A stretch of DNA of 64,000 bases from Acholoe squamosa (Eukaryota; Annelida; Polychaeta; Phyllodocida; Polynoidae). Under the pieces are notes generated by a model. It was given only the letters and a program-made list of their open reading frames with translations. It was not told the origin of the DNA and did no database searches. The translations under genes were made by a program, and so were the position numbers. The stretch is from NCBI GenBank assembly GCA_949317995.1, contig OX439045.1, forward strand, positions 2,141,174 through 2,205,173, read 5' to 3'. Position 1 is the stretch's first letter; every line of letters begins with the position of its first letter. Shown here one piece after another: positions 19,736-31,839 of this stretch.

Positions 19736-22300
19736 GTATAACATGGTTTCCACAATTAATTCTAAGTATTTACCTTTAAAATTGATAGAATCCATTGTTT
19801 TCTGTTACAAGCAGACGAGAAGGCCCTCCACCATCTTGGTTTCATGTTGATATGAGGAGTCAGCTAGTTCAGTCACCTAACACCAGGCTGCGCCACTTTC
19901 ACGGGCGTAAGCTTACTCACAGTGGGAACATACAGAAGGGGTAGTAGTAGCATTGCTTTATACAGGTTTGCTATGGTTCCTCTTCTGTTAAGTTAATGCC
20001 CGTGGGGTTCTTGGGTTCTCATATCGCCAGATATCAGAACTCATATTATCCATTTTAGGAACTGAAATCAGTGCCTAAACTTGATAACCATGTTACATGT
20101 CTTTATAGAGAGCTCAATGATACATTTTGTAACACAGTAGAAATGAAATATGAACAGACAGTACACGTGAAAGATTTATCCATTAACAACCCCTTCCATC
20201 ATAATTTCATTTACTTCCTGGACTGAGAAATAAAATAGCCTCAGGTTAAAACATCACATAAATGCCAGAAGCTGTTATTTCTGCTGAATTAGATAGGCTG
20301 ATTAAATGGGAGATGGAAATGGCAACTTCAACTTAAAACATAATACGATTCCAATTGGTTTCAGATTCATTAATTGCTCTTTAATGATTCAATGAATTGT
20401 CCATTGACATAAATGGGAAAAGAAAGCACACCAACAACTGAGTTTCATTATCACTTGTCATTGAGGCTACGGAGGCCAAGCCTTTGTCCTTCATTGGTTG
20501 AGGCACATCTATGGATTTTAGATGTGTTTTGCTAATGTTATATGATAATATAAGACAGTGGATAATATCTAGTTCATTTTCTGGAAGTATACAACCATTT
20601 CCCTATTTTTGTCTGATAAATTTAAACAACCATAAAAGAAAGTGTAAACAAATTCGGACAGAACATAACATGAATAAGAGAACAAAATGGTTTGAAAAAG
20701 GTAAGGGAAAAAGAGACACCTTTTTTTGTGGGCTGCCAGTGTTGCAATATGGAGCCTCTTAAGATCACAGTTGCTGTGTGTAGTTGGTATGTGATATGAT
20801 TAAATCTACATGTACATGTCAGACCCTCAGTAGATGTAGCTTCAAAGGTCCACCCCTATCACATTACCCAACAAATTGTCGTGAGTCCTCGTCAACCTGT
20901 GTGAAGTGGCTCACACATGTCGCTAGATGGAACACGACGTCGTTATAGCACAAGATCACCAGGAATAGCAATTGCTATGCCAAGCAAGTCTAACACACAG
21001 TGGCGAAAGATGACGGAATGAGTTATCACTCAAAAAGGAGTCACCATTGATGACCAATCATGGCGGCAGATGACGACAATTTGCTGGGTACTGAGTCACT
21101 CCACCCAATATAATCAGATTTCGAGAAAAGGGTGAGAGCGCCTTTTCTGTGTCTTATTTCTGAGCCATTTTCAGGGACCCATAATTCCGAAACTATGATG
21201 AAATGTGGGTATCTATCCTTTTGAGCCTGTTCTTCTCTTTATTGTCAAGAGGGGAGATTCAACAGTATGATAATCAGGTTCTGTAAAACCCCAAAAATGA
21301 TCCTGGGTGAAAAATGACCCAGGGTGAAAAATGACCCTGCTCTGTCTGCTATGGAAAAAGCAATTTTAATTTGCTTTTTGGGGCCATCTTTCTTTATCTA
21401 TCCATCATAAAACCATCATATATGAAAAGAGGAGGATTGATAATGGTAGTCTAGAATACCAAACTACTTTTTAGCCATCTTATTTTGCATTCTGTTTTAA
21501 TTATTGCAGTGGGTATGAGGGAAAATAGCTCTCTAGGCTGACAATAATGCAAATGATAAGTTTGTATCACATTTGAGATTGATCAATCATACATCACTAG
21601 AAAGACCAATATGTATCCTAGTTAAATCTAAAATAACTTTTGGATATGAACTATAGCAGTTGAGAAAACACAATTTGAAACTTAATCTGCTGCCCATTCA
21701 TAACTGAAGGTCAGTATAGGGGGGAGGCCACTTATCTAGGTCAACTGATAAGGCAGAGAGAGGGGGAAGGGGAGTGGTGGGGGAGAGGGTCATAAATGAC
21801 TCTGGGTCAAAAATGACCCAGGGTCAAAAATGACTCTGGGGTGAAAATTCTTCAAGTAGGGTAAGTGGGGGGATGGTGGGGGGCAGGGTCAAAAATGACT
21901 CCGGGTCAAAAATCACCCAGGGTCATTTCTATACTTTAGCTTAGACCTGATAATCAATATTGGATTTTCCACACTATTGTGCTATGGATGAGGAAAAAAA
22001 CTCAATTTGGCTTGAGCTCAAAGAGCAATTTATGTTGATTCTGTATTAATACCACTGATAAAAATGACTTCCAGCTGGGATATCTTTGTCTATATATAAT
22101 TGTTGATAAGGTTTTGGAATCATCATGGGGAAGTATGATTTGTGGCTGAAATGTGGCAGGCTAAATATGGCCCAGATCTAAAATTAGCACTTTATGACCC
22201 CTGGTAATGGCCTGTGGGATAGGTAACTGCAACTAACAACAAAATCTAAACTGCATACTATTGAGCTTAGATATTTTGCACAGCTCCATTAGTGATATGT
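19736..22300. other. No gene seen; GGTCAAAAATGACCC words
   Basis: At 21296-21335 and 21790-21930 there are repeated words such as GGGTGAAAAATGACCC and GGGTCAAAAATGACCC, partly palindromic. The rest is AT-rich with no convincing exon. Confidence 0.45.
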
Positions 22301-22306
22301 ACCTAA

Positions 22307-22972
22307 ATGTATGGAGAAGGGCAATTATCCCTAGGAGACCTGAGCATTTCCGGAAACCTACAAGCCACGGAACAAGGAGCGTCTGACAATGACACCCCTC
22401 CTGGACAGGGCTTTGACGGGAACTCCATTTTGCTTATTACGCAAGCCACTGACACACCCATCCTACAACCAACTATCCAACAGGTCTGCAGCTTCCTAGC
22501 TAGACTAGCAAAGGACTAGAGTGCCTACACCGCACTAAACGCTGCTTGCTGCGCCTTGTCTGCAATATTAGGAAACGTCCAGGGACATCCAGTGGGCCAG
22601 CACCCCTATGTCAAGCTGCTGCTAAAAGGGGCTTATGAGATGAGTGCTCCAGCCCCTAGGTACCAAGAATTCTGGGGTGTTATGAGGGTACTGGACCTCC
22701 CTCAAACCTGGGACAATGCTACTATCGCCCTCAGGGAACTCTCTATGAAGCTGGCTACTTTGCTCCTACTAGTTACATCACAAAGGGGCCATACCATAGT
22801 CAGCCTTTCCATTAAAGACCTAAAAATGGGCGACAATGTAGTCTTCAAGGTGACAACACTCTTAAACTCTAACAGGTTGGGGGATCCCCTCAACACAATC
22901 GTCTTAAGGAAGTTTGACAATTTTTTTGTACAACTCTATTTGAATTCCCTTAGTTACTGCTCCATCAGATAA
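22307..22972 (+). pseudogene. Tyrosine recombinase fragment, DIRS-like element
   Basis: One frame runs from 22307 to 22972 with a single TAG at 22517-22519. The product has FLARLAKD, stop, SAYTALNAACCALSAI, GQHPYVKLLLKGAYEM, RYQEFWGVMRVLDL, LRELSMKLATLLLLVTSQRG and LSIKDL. This matches the N-terminal core-binding domain and the first catalytic Arg (TSQRG, usual TGQR) of the tyrosine recombinases found in DIRS-type retroelements and related animal elements. The His-x-x-Arg and Tyr boxes are missing, so it is truncated as well as interrupted. It is followed directly by a dispersed repeat. Assignment to DIRS rather than Crypton is a judgement from the sequence pattern. Confidence 0.7.
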
Positions 22973-22974
22973 CA

Positions 22975-25060
22975 CTGACACGTTCTGTTTATATAAATTC
23001 CTGATGCTGCATTGTCATTGGCCATAGTATTATCTATTGATATGGGTTTTTGGAGGCTGATTTGGCTTTTAACAGTCGAGCCTGATGGTAAAGGTCACTA
23101 CAACGTATTTAGATAAAAAATTATGTTAAGAGGGAATTTATGTTATAACAAACAATATGCTTGGTCCCAAATCATTACAAACTCTTCTATATCAAAATAA
23201 GTATTTGCTTCATAATTAGGAAATGATTTTGACATGGAAAAATATTTTCCAAAATCATTATATGAAAAAGCCCTTGGAGTGGTGGAAATCAGAGGGGGGC
23301 AGTGACAGAGCTTCTACCCTGCCTCCCTTGTAACCTGAATGGCCAGGAAGTGGGGAAGTGGGGTAGGAATTAAAGCAGAAGTTGAGGTCACTCAATGGGG
23401 TTGGAAAGGACTGTAAATCTGGGAATAAACCTGAGATCAATTAGTCCCCATGGTCACCAAGAAGGTGTCATCGCTCTGCCCTGTGCAATTGGTGATTGGA
23501 GTAAGGGATGAGGAAGAATTTAATCGACTGTTGCTTTATGATCTAGTATTAATCACCACTGACTCTGCTGATATTGGTATTTGGAGTAACCAAAAAAGGG
23601 ATTTCATTGGAATTGCTCATTTTTCTCATTGAGAAGGAGAATGCTGAAAGTGATAGCTGCTAACCGTGCCCTGCCTTTTAAGATCGGAATGGTAGTTTCC
23701 ATTGCAATTGAATGGAACAGCTTCCGTCGTCGTATAACTACCAGGAAAAGGAAGACATATTCTCACATAATATGGGACTCAAAACTCAAGGTGCAATATT
23801 TATCTAGATATTAGGTATTATAACTGAAAATGTGTGTTGATTTAAATGCTATAAGCACCCTCTCTGTGACACATATGATGCTTCCTAATTGAAATGAGCC
23901 CTAAACATTAGTTCTAAAATTCAATGTCAATTACCTTTAGGCAGTATAAATGAAAAAGAAACACAGGACCCTCCAGTACACTACCTCCCCAAAACATTGT
24001 ACCAGAAAAAGATCCATTTTTAATTTAATTTCCAGATTTGGATGGCCAACTTTTGACCATTGTCCTATTCAATGTCCTACTGCGTTGGCAATAAATAACG
24101 CTATGTAAAGCAAAAGTGGCTGCAAACCTGGGAGTAGTTTTCAGTGGGCAGTTGTAATGGTAATTTTGATTGGCTTAGAGTGTGTCTTGTACGGTTACTT
24201 ATCTGAGGGGTTGTTGCATTGTCTTGCATTTTCCTCCTGAAGCAGTCCTTGTTATCAGTTTATATCTTTGACACAAAGAGTCACTTATAAACCTTCTTCA
24301 CTCACCATGCCTTTTGACATTCATGTTGTTATGTTAAACTTGTCTTTCATATGTCATCAATGATTACAATCCCCTTACCTTACTGATCAGAGATCTAGGC
24401 ATAGTAATTAATGAATGAGGGATGTTAATGCTAATGCCACAAACACTGAACTTAGGTTTTTCTCTTACAAAGCATCACCAGTTCATTACTACTGATGTAA
24501 ATGAGGAAACTATAGACCTATCCGGAGGGTGTTGCGAAAGGACAGGAAACCAATTCTGTCGGAGGTGCTATTCCCAAATGAGAACTGACTACCCTCAGGC
24601 AATGACTTCTCCCCTGTTTTGCAGCAAGGTAATAGGTTATAGAATTGATTCTCAAGTTTTCATGAATTGGGGAATGCTTCCCAGTGTGACTTACACTAAG
24701 AGGATTGATTCTGAGTGTATGGTGAGAAGTTAGTTCTGAGCAGCGGAACAGCCAGGAACTGCAAGGTGAGTTACGACAGTGAGAATTTGATTCTGATTCT
24801 TTTCGCAAAAGCCTCCAGAACTAAGAAGCCTCAGATTTCTGTCTGTGTCGTAATTGGTAATTGAAGTAAGAGATCGGGAGGGGTTAGTTTGGCATTAGTG
24901 CCAGGGGCATTAGTGCTCATCAGGAGTGGAATACTGAAAGCGATAGCTGATAATCTTTCAAATCATAATGATACTCTCTATTGCATTTAAATGAATTGGC
25001 TTTCTCATCCTTAGTAAATGCCAGAAAGATCCGAAACTAGTCAGCGGTGACCACTTTAGG
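22975..25060. repeat. Dispersed repeat R1, diverged copies
   Basis: Segments at 22975-23810 and 24780-25020 share words with 27100-27600, for example ATTGGAGTAAGGGATGAGG, ATCAATTAGTCCCCATG and the phrase around ATGGGTTTTTGGAGGCTG. They also resemble the R1 parts of the large repeat units at 37-52 kb. No gene seen. Confidence 0.5.
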
Positions 25061-25179
25061 TCCTCAAGTTGACAATACCTAAAACTACAACTCTAGGTAG
25101 TCAAAATGATGACTTCAAGTCGTCATCCTGACGACCTGACGACCTAAAGTAGTCACCGTTAACTAGTTTCAGATCTTCC
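25024..25179. repeat. 156-bp MITE with TIRs of about 45 bp
   Basis: The ends GAAAGATCCGAAACTAGTCA and the complement of TTAACTAGTTTCAGATCTTC are inverted copies that continue through CGGTGACCACTTTAGGTC. No ORF. Only one copy noticed. Confidence 0.75.
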
Positions 25180-25452
25180 ATGTTTTCAGTGCGCTGTAAA
25201 TCTCTGCACTGTTGAATCTACCATAGGTTGACAAGGAAGATTTATGAATCTTTAGTCCATAAGAAATTCATTTCCCTTAATCACACATCAAAATGCTGAT
25301 GACCTTAAACTTAGTAGTATCATGCAGTTAAATGAGAGACCATCCAATGTTACCAGTTGTACCTGATGGGAGAATGGAGGTACAAGACTGGTCATAGCGA
25401 TATGTAATCTGACAGACACACCACAATCGGATGTGATCTTATTAATTCTCAC

Positions 25453-25601
25453 TGAGGACATTCCTGTTCCATTACTGATAGTGGGAAGGTCAGATTGTAA
25501 ACAGATTGGAATGTGACCAGGTTGGATCCGCACAGTTCTAGCAGTCTGTACCTCATATTTATTCCTCTGTACCAGGTAAGGGGCAGTGAAATGGTGAAGT
25601 T
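25453..25601 (-). CDS. Possible internal exon of an unrecognised gene
   Basis: On the minus strand, between CCTAATTCAG and the donor GTGAGA, 149 nt read NFTISLPLTWYRGIN, MRYRLLELCGSN and LTFPLSVMEQECPQ. The frame is open, the splice sites fit and the composition looks coding. I do not recognise the family. It could belong with the exons at 28121-28793, but no phase link was established. A chance open frame cannot be excluded. Confidence 0.3.
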
Positions 25602-26654
25602 CTGAATTAGGCGTTGATGAGTCTGCACACAATGCAGAATGTACCGCATTAAATACCTACATGACACGTACTGGGAAAAGGGGTCTTAAAACCCCCTACA
25701 CAAAGCCCTCTTTTCGCAGATCGTGTCACGTATTATGTTTTTAGGAGGACCCGATTCTTTAGCATGCAGGGTTTACTCCAGAATCTCCACAAATTCCATT
25801 GGTGAATTTGGAACCAAATATTCTGGGTCAATCCACAGAAAGTGGGCACTTGTCCATGGTAGAGGGTCATTTTTGAAAACTCAGAATTAGATCGTGAAAG
25901 TTAATTTTATTTATACCCCTATATCTTGGCTATTTGGAAAGGTTCATTCAAGTCACTAACTCCCAATCGGAACCTTTGATAGTATTTGTACTGGATGAAG
26001 AAATGTGAAAATACTTGAAGATGTATTGCATAGTCATGCCTGCAAGTAGACCATAAGCTTCTGTACCAGAAAAACCCTTATGAGGACCCTAATCCAGGTG
26101 GGAAATAAGATTGAGGTGTTTTAGTAGGCATACCAGTGTACTTTTTTTTATCATGCCCATTACATCAACTTTATTTGGTTACAAGAATGAACAGGGGAAA
26201 AAGAATGCCAACCAGAGCACCTCCAAACCACATGAAAATGTTAGATAGGACCCCCCACTAAGGAAGAGATAAAATTATATCAGTCTGTTGCTGCTTGGCT
26301 TGATGGTATAGAGTCTGGAGTGAGGAGGAAATTGAAAAGAGGGCATTTTTTGGCAATTTTTCAACTTTGGGCCACTATGTATCTAAAGAAATAGCAGGCT
26401 GACATACATAAATTTGCCCTTCTTTTGAAGCCCGACATGTTTTCTTTCAAATGAAACAAGCATTAACAAAAATGGTTAAATACCTTTTATTCTACAACCA
26501 CCTGTATCCAAAAAAAGACAAAAAAAGACCCAGGTGCCCACTTTCGGTGGTCTGACCCTTCTTGTCTTCATACTAACAGATGCAAGCTTCCAAATATCAA
26601 TAATAACTATGGCGGTTTTGGGTAGACCAGGTACTCAGAGCAGCATTGTGTAAC

Positions 26655-26993
26655 CAGTTAACGTTATCAAGTTAAAAATGCAGGACGTTAGACTGTTAAT
26701 GTTATTAAATTAAAAATGCAGGACATTGGAGTGTTAACATTATTAAGTTAAAAGTGCAGGATATTAGAGTGTTTACGTTATTAAGCTAAAAGTGCAGGAT
26801 ATTAGAGTGTTAACGTTATTAAGTTAAAAGTGCAGGACATTGGATTGTTAACGTTATTAAATTAAAAAGTGCAGGATATTAGACTGTTAATGTTATCAAA
26901 TTAAAAGTGCAGGATATTAGACTGTTAACATTATTAAATTAAAAAGTGCAGCATATTAGAGTGTTAACGTTATTAAATTAGAAAGTGCAGGCC
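26655..26993. repeat. 38-bp minisatellite, about nine units
   Basis: The unit is like AGTGCAGGATATTAGAGTGT followed by TAACGTTATTAAGTTAAA, repeated with small changes and one- or two-base length shifts. Non-coding. Confidence 0.85.
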
Positions 26994-26999
26994 ACCTGG

Positions 27000-28120
27000 G
27001 TGAACCCAACTGCCCCATTCTGATGAGGTTGGCCTCTATGCCCTATTCTGCTCGCCCATCATGACACAGAGGTGCCAGATGTATCTGCCTTTGTTTGTGT
27101 TCTTTCAGTTACTGCTTCTTTAGATAACACTGCCACAGTCTGTCCTTATAGATAACTGCCAGTGTGTTGTGATTGACCACAGGCTTGTCTATTTAAATGG
27201 GTTTTGGGGGCTGTGTCAGTTTCTAAAAGTTGTTTCCAAAGGGAAAGGTCACTATAGTTTTCCTATTTTTAGAGCCAACCTTATTTTAAGGGAATTTCTG
27301 TTATAACAATCAAGGAAATGGTTTAACCGGAAAAAAAGTATATTCCCCCTACCCATAGTATGAAAAGACCCATGGGGTGGTAAACAGGTTCAGAACTAAC
27401 GTGTTTCTTAGTACACATAGAGGACACAGGCTAACTGTGAATCTGTGAATGCCCCTGAGATCAATTAGTCCCCATGAGAACTAAGAAGCTGTCATCCTTC
27501 TAATGAGGTGCAATAAGTAATTGGAGTAAGGGATGAGGGAGGATTTAATAGAAGTTCTGTTCTAGTAAATTGCCTGAGCCAAGGGGGGCACTTATATGTC
27601 TAAGGGTCAGTCCACTCAAAGGTGCCGCCTAGGTCATTTTTTTTTTTATGCAGGGGGCTGTAGAATAAAAAGTACACCAATCCAGCTAGGCAGAATCCCC
27701 ATCTCATGGACATAATCCCTAGTATATTGGGGGAGCACTTGAGATTTACTTGAAAGTTGCAAAAAGTGATGTATTGGGCTAGATACAAAATATTGGGCTA
27801 AATAAAATACTATTTGCTTGTGTGGAATCCTAGATGTGTTTTTTTTTTCAAAATGTAAATTATAATTATCAATCAAATAAATACTTTAACAAAACCAGAG
27901 AAGAAGGAAAATACTACATATTTATATGATTATGTTCATACCACAAAGTTGTTTTTTTTTTCTGAAATCAAAGTAGGTCTTTATGGAGGCAATCATTCCC
28001 AATTTTCACATTGGGAATGGTCAGAAACAGTCTGGCATGCTAAAAAGTTGTTATTTCCTGATGGCTCCTCATAGTTTCAAAAGTTGTTCCAGATTGGCCC
28101 ATTGCTTATCCAGTAGAACA
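27000..28120. repeat. Dispersed repeat R1 copy and unannotated sequence
   Basis: 27060-27600 is a diverged R1 copy (CAGTTACTGCTTCTTTAGAT, CAATTAGTCCCCATGAG). 27600-28120 is AT-rich with no motif seen. Confidence 0.45.
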
Positions 28121-28793
28121 CTAATTAGGTAGCTTTTTGCTTATTTCTCTCCAAGCCAATTTGGTGGAGTTTGGTAACTCATTGATGATAAAAGTCGCCT
28201 TATTCTGCATAGACTTCGACTTCAGAGATACAGAGGTTATGGGTTTGTAGTGTGTAGATGAGGAGGTAGCGTCATGTGACTGTCCTTTCACACTGTACAT
28301 AATAATGTGGATCAACATGGTAAAAGGTACGCCCGGGAGGGGGTGCGCGGGCATACCTTTTACCATGTTGATCCACATATATTGTTTCAAACTGCACCCT
28401 AGTGACAGGACGGGAGACACACAGGGAGTAACCAGAAGTCAGGGGATTAAATGTGTCAGCATTATATGTGTCTCCTACCTGGATGTGGTACTCTACTGTT
28501 ACTGTAAAAAAAAAAAATGTTATTAGCTGTTTAGGCTATCTGTTTAAGTTTGATTTTTTTATTTCCAAGTGTGAGCCAATGTTATAACATGGCTTAGCAA
28601 GCTTACAGTCTTTTCATCATAGATGCTGGATGATGGCTCTGGATATATCTGTAGAAGGATATGGCAGGCTGAGGGTCTCTCTATTCTATTTCTATGACCT
28701 TACATTTTAATTGGAGTATAGATACTTCGAAGGGCATTTTCTCATGAGGGTTGTAATAAAGGGTCATGGTGCCAGTGTTTACACAGTGTTGAC
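28121..28793 (-). pseudogene. Two exons of an unrecognised gene, second one hit by a hairpin MITE
   Basis: Exon X1 (28793-28704) follows CTTTCTTTTAG and reads QHCVNTGTMTLYYNP, HEKMPFEVSILQLK, ending in phase 1 at GTAAGG. Exon X2 starts at 28501 after TTTTTTACAG, completes the codon as Leu and reads TVEYHIQVGDTYNAD, FNPLTSGYSLCVSR and PVTRVQFET. The 80-bp hairpin (28382-28302) then breaks the frame. Beyond it the frame YSVKGQSHDATSSST, HYKPITSVSLKSK, QNKATFIINELPN and KLAWREIS runs to a TAG at 28123. The frame change fits an insert of 79 or 82 bases. The two exons agree in phase. I do not recognise the family; no upstream exons were found. Confidence 0.45.
28302..28382. repeat. 80-bp hairpin MITE M1, copy 2
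   Basis: Arms ATGTGGATCAACATGGTAAA and complement, loop GCCCGGGAGGGGGTGCGCGG. It sits inside an exon-like segment on the minus strand. Confidence 0.85.
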
Positions 28794-28799
28794 CTAAAA

Positions 28800-30400
28800 G
28801 AAAGATGTACACTAAACTTTACTTTTTAAATATCTTAAGCTATGAGTTACTGAAACGTCAAGTGAAGAATACCTACATTCAAAACCAATGGAAGGAGTGA
28901 GGACTACCATGGTGACTGACAGTGGCTCGTTAAGATCTACAATTTATTTATGCCGTAGGTTTTCATGAAGTGTGCTGAAATGTTAAGTTTACGAAGTCAT
29001 TTGTCAAGTATTTTGTTTGGGTTTTGTGCATCACTTGTTGTAAAGTTTCAAATTTGAATGATAGTTATAAATCATTTTGATATATTGGCCAGCCCCGAGG
29101 TAGGTAGCATAGCTTTGGGAGTATAAATTGGTATTTCAGAAATTTTATGACAAGTGAATTGAAGCACATCAGTGAATCTTCTTTAAAAAAATGTTTCTGT
29201 TGCAAAATCATAAGATTTTAAGGAATGCAGCCATAACTTGATAGTTACAGTTCACACTTACCATTCTTATCCTAGCCTTACAATGGTGAGCTATCAACAT
29301 AATAAGAACTCCTTAGATGGCCAATAGGATTCTAACAAAACTTAGAATTTTATAAGTCTAGCCTTAGATTTTGCTGAAGTCATTATAAAAGGTTGAGTTA
29401 TATTAGATGCTGCCATGTACATGAGGAGTATATTTTTCAGGAAGATCTTACTAGGCATCTACTTCTTGGTCGTTGTCATATATAATCTCTGAGGCGAAAT
29501 TTAAATGACTTTATTTCAGTATGACAACTCTGTATTGTCAGTATTGAGATTACTGAATTACTGGTAACAATAGCTGCAGTAGGGCAATACCAATGATCAC
29601 CAACCCTAGTCTCAGAACTGCAGACCTTAGTGACAGATTGTAGCCATTATACCCATGGAGACCAAATAACAACAGGCAATAGACAAGGCAAATAACATCT
29701 CAACATTTCTAAAGTACAGCTTGAATTAAATATAATCTAACTGTTCTAGGAAAGAGACAGTCTCCCTAGAAACAAAGAGGAAGTAATTATCAGGGCGTGA
29801 TCACATGTTGCCATATAGATAAATGTTTGATAATGCTATATTACTTGATTCCATCACGTGTGTTAAACGCTTCCTAGCCACTCCATTCCTCCACCTCTAT
29901 ACACACGCCTGTCTCATTGAGATCAGACGGCCAGTAATTGTAAGTCGATATTTACTGCATAGTAAAAACGGGTTTACCAGTGTTGCTGGTAGCTACTCCA
30001 GACCTCTAACATAAGGAAAGATGAACATGCCAGGTAGGAGAAAAGCAAACAAGGCTGTATGTACAAAAGTCAAAGTTAAAACGATTGTTTTCCAATTTCA
30101 TTAATATTTTAAAGCACTCAAATATGATGAAACTCCCTTTAATGTGACTCATCAATCAATCTTAACTGTATCTAAGAGTTATGTAAAAAGAAAATGTGCT
30201 TGCTCTCGTCAGAGAGTGCATGGCAACAGGACGAAAATCCATTGACAAAGATCGGCCATTATTTGAGCTGCAAGCGGTGCAATAAATAACTTATCCCTGG
30301 GATTACTGGCATCAGATACCACAGCATACCGTGGTAGATACTCCCTCTGTAATCCCTTCTGAATTATGATTGCAAAATGTAGACAAATAATCGAGTACAC
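28800..30400. other. No gene supported
   Basis: AT-rich. A hydrophobic minus-strand stretch near 29560-29680 (LGLVIIGIALLQLLLPVIQ then stop) resembles a GPI-type tail, but no upstream exon in phase was found. Confidence 0.35.
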
Positions 30401-30404
30401 GATC

Positions 30405-30760
30405 AGTACACACACCTCGGTGCCCCACAGCCATTGGTTTGGTTTGGACGCGAAAAAAAAGGTTCACCCTTACCGGGACTTGTCCTGCCTACCTCTACAA
30501 GCTGAGCTAGACCACCGGGCCACACACCTCAGTGCCCGGCAGCCTTTGGTTTGTTCTGAACCTGTCCCGCAGTCGTCACAGACAGCTACGGCGAAAAAAA
30601 ATATACGCCCAGACCGGGACTCGTCCCGCCTACCTCTACAAGCTAACCAAGCAAACACACACCGTTTCTCGTCAGTCCCTGTGGTGCAATGCATAGGGAG
30701 TTGGATTTGGGATGATGCAGGTTCGACCCCTACCCTGGCAATGAACATTTTGTTGGTTTT
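30405..30760. repeat. tRNA-derived SINE cluster
   Basis: On the minus strand two adjacent units contain the A-box-like TAGCTCAGCTTGTAGAG and TTAGCTTGTAGAGGTAGGC with GGCGGGACGAGTCCCGGT. On the plus strand, 30675-30755 contains GTCCCTGTGGTGCAATGCAT and GGTTCGACCCC, which resemble A and B boxes of an Arg-type tRNA. None folds well enough to be called a tRNA gene. Confidence 0.55.
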
Positions 30761-30785
30761 AACATGTAACATATGATGTGTATGA

Positions 30786-30831
30786 CATGTAAGGAGGCAT
30801 GTTATCCATGGATAACATGCCTCCTTACATG
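30786..30831. repeat. Perfect 46-bp palindrome with no loop
   Basis: Each half reads CATGTAAGGAGGCATGTTAT plus CCA, and the halves meet at CCATGG. All 46 bases pair with themselves. It lies directly after the SINE cluster. Confidence 0.95.
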
Positions 30832-31492
30832 AATAACACTGCCATCAGGGGCTTCAATATGCAAAGATCACAGCTTCACGGCAAAACATTAACGTCACTG
30901 TTCAATTTCATAAGAATCCCTGGTTATTTCAACAGTTATTTCTTAGAGTGGACAATTTAGTCAGCAATTTGGTAAAGGGGTGTGTCAGCACATTTCTCAA
31001 GCTTATCAAGGCTAATAGAGTGTAAACATGCATAGAGCTATAGATTAATTTGCTCATGGAAAATTCATGATTTTTGATTTATTGCCTGTCTATTTTAATC
31101 TTGATGGAACTAGATATGAATATTGCAACTTTCCCCCTTTGCGGGACATGAGTGATTTGACAGATGTGTGCATTTGGTTTGTGGCCCAAAGTAGTTCAAA
31201 TTATTTTGTGCCCAAACAAACAATGAAACACAGACATCTCTTTTGCAGCCTGTGGCGTAGATATGCCAGTTTGCTTTTTATCTGATAATGAACATACAAA
31301 CTTTGATCAAACATAGTGCCCTACAACTCTTCTGTATGATTAACACTATACACGGTAGTAGGGTAGAAAGGAGCTGAAGTCAGGAACAGTATATATATTA
31401 TTTTCAGTTTTTTTTATGTAATTTAATAGTTTGGGAGGCTATTGCACTAAGTAGGTATGCTCTCACATAAGTAGATAATTGCCTGTAGGGTT
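30832..31492. other. No gene seen
   Basis: AT-rich. The 72-residue open frame at 31067-31285 has no recognisable motif or splice context. Confidence 0.35.
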
Positions 31493-31839
31493 TTGCTCCT
31501 ATTGTAAAATGAGCTGTGAGTATGTGCCCTCTTTTCTAAACAAGTTGTGCACTGCTTCACCTAAGTACTTGCACTCACCACATTAGTCTGAAAAGTCACC
31601 TGCCTTGTTTGAAATAGAGAGAGCTGCACTACCAGGTTCCTACTCATGGCACATGCTCTATAGTTTATTATACTGACTGACTTCTCCCAACGAGGTACCT
31701 ACTCAAATCCCCCTTTTTTAGCACCGTACTTGAAGGACCACTTGTGAGCAACAAAAGGGACAAGTTATAGCTACATGAAAAGAAAGGACTGGAAATGAGG
31801 GCATTTTTAGCCAGCTCTTCCTTTTACTATAGGAGCAGC
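31493..31839. repeat. TIR MITE family M3, copy 2
   Basis: The left end TTGCTCCTATTGTAAAATGA and right end CTTTTACTATAGGAGCAGCA are inverted copies. The interior matches 1-312 (inverted) and 57264-57618. Confidence 0.75.

Noticed and set aside
29560-29690. Minus-strand hydrophobic GPI-like tail
   Set aside because: There is no acceptor or upstream Cys-rich exon to join it to; it may be a chance hydrophobic frame.
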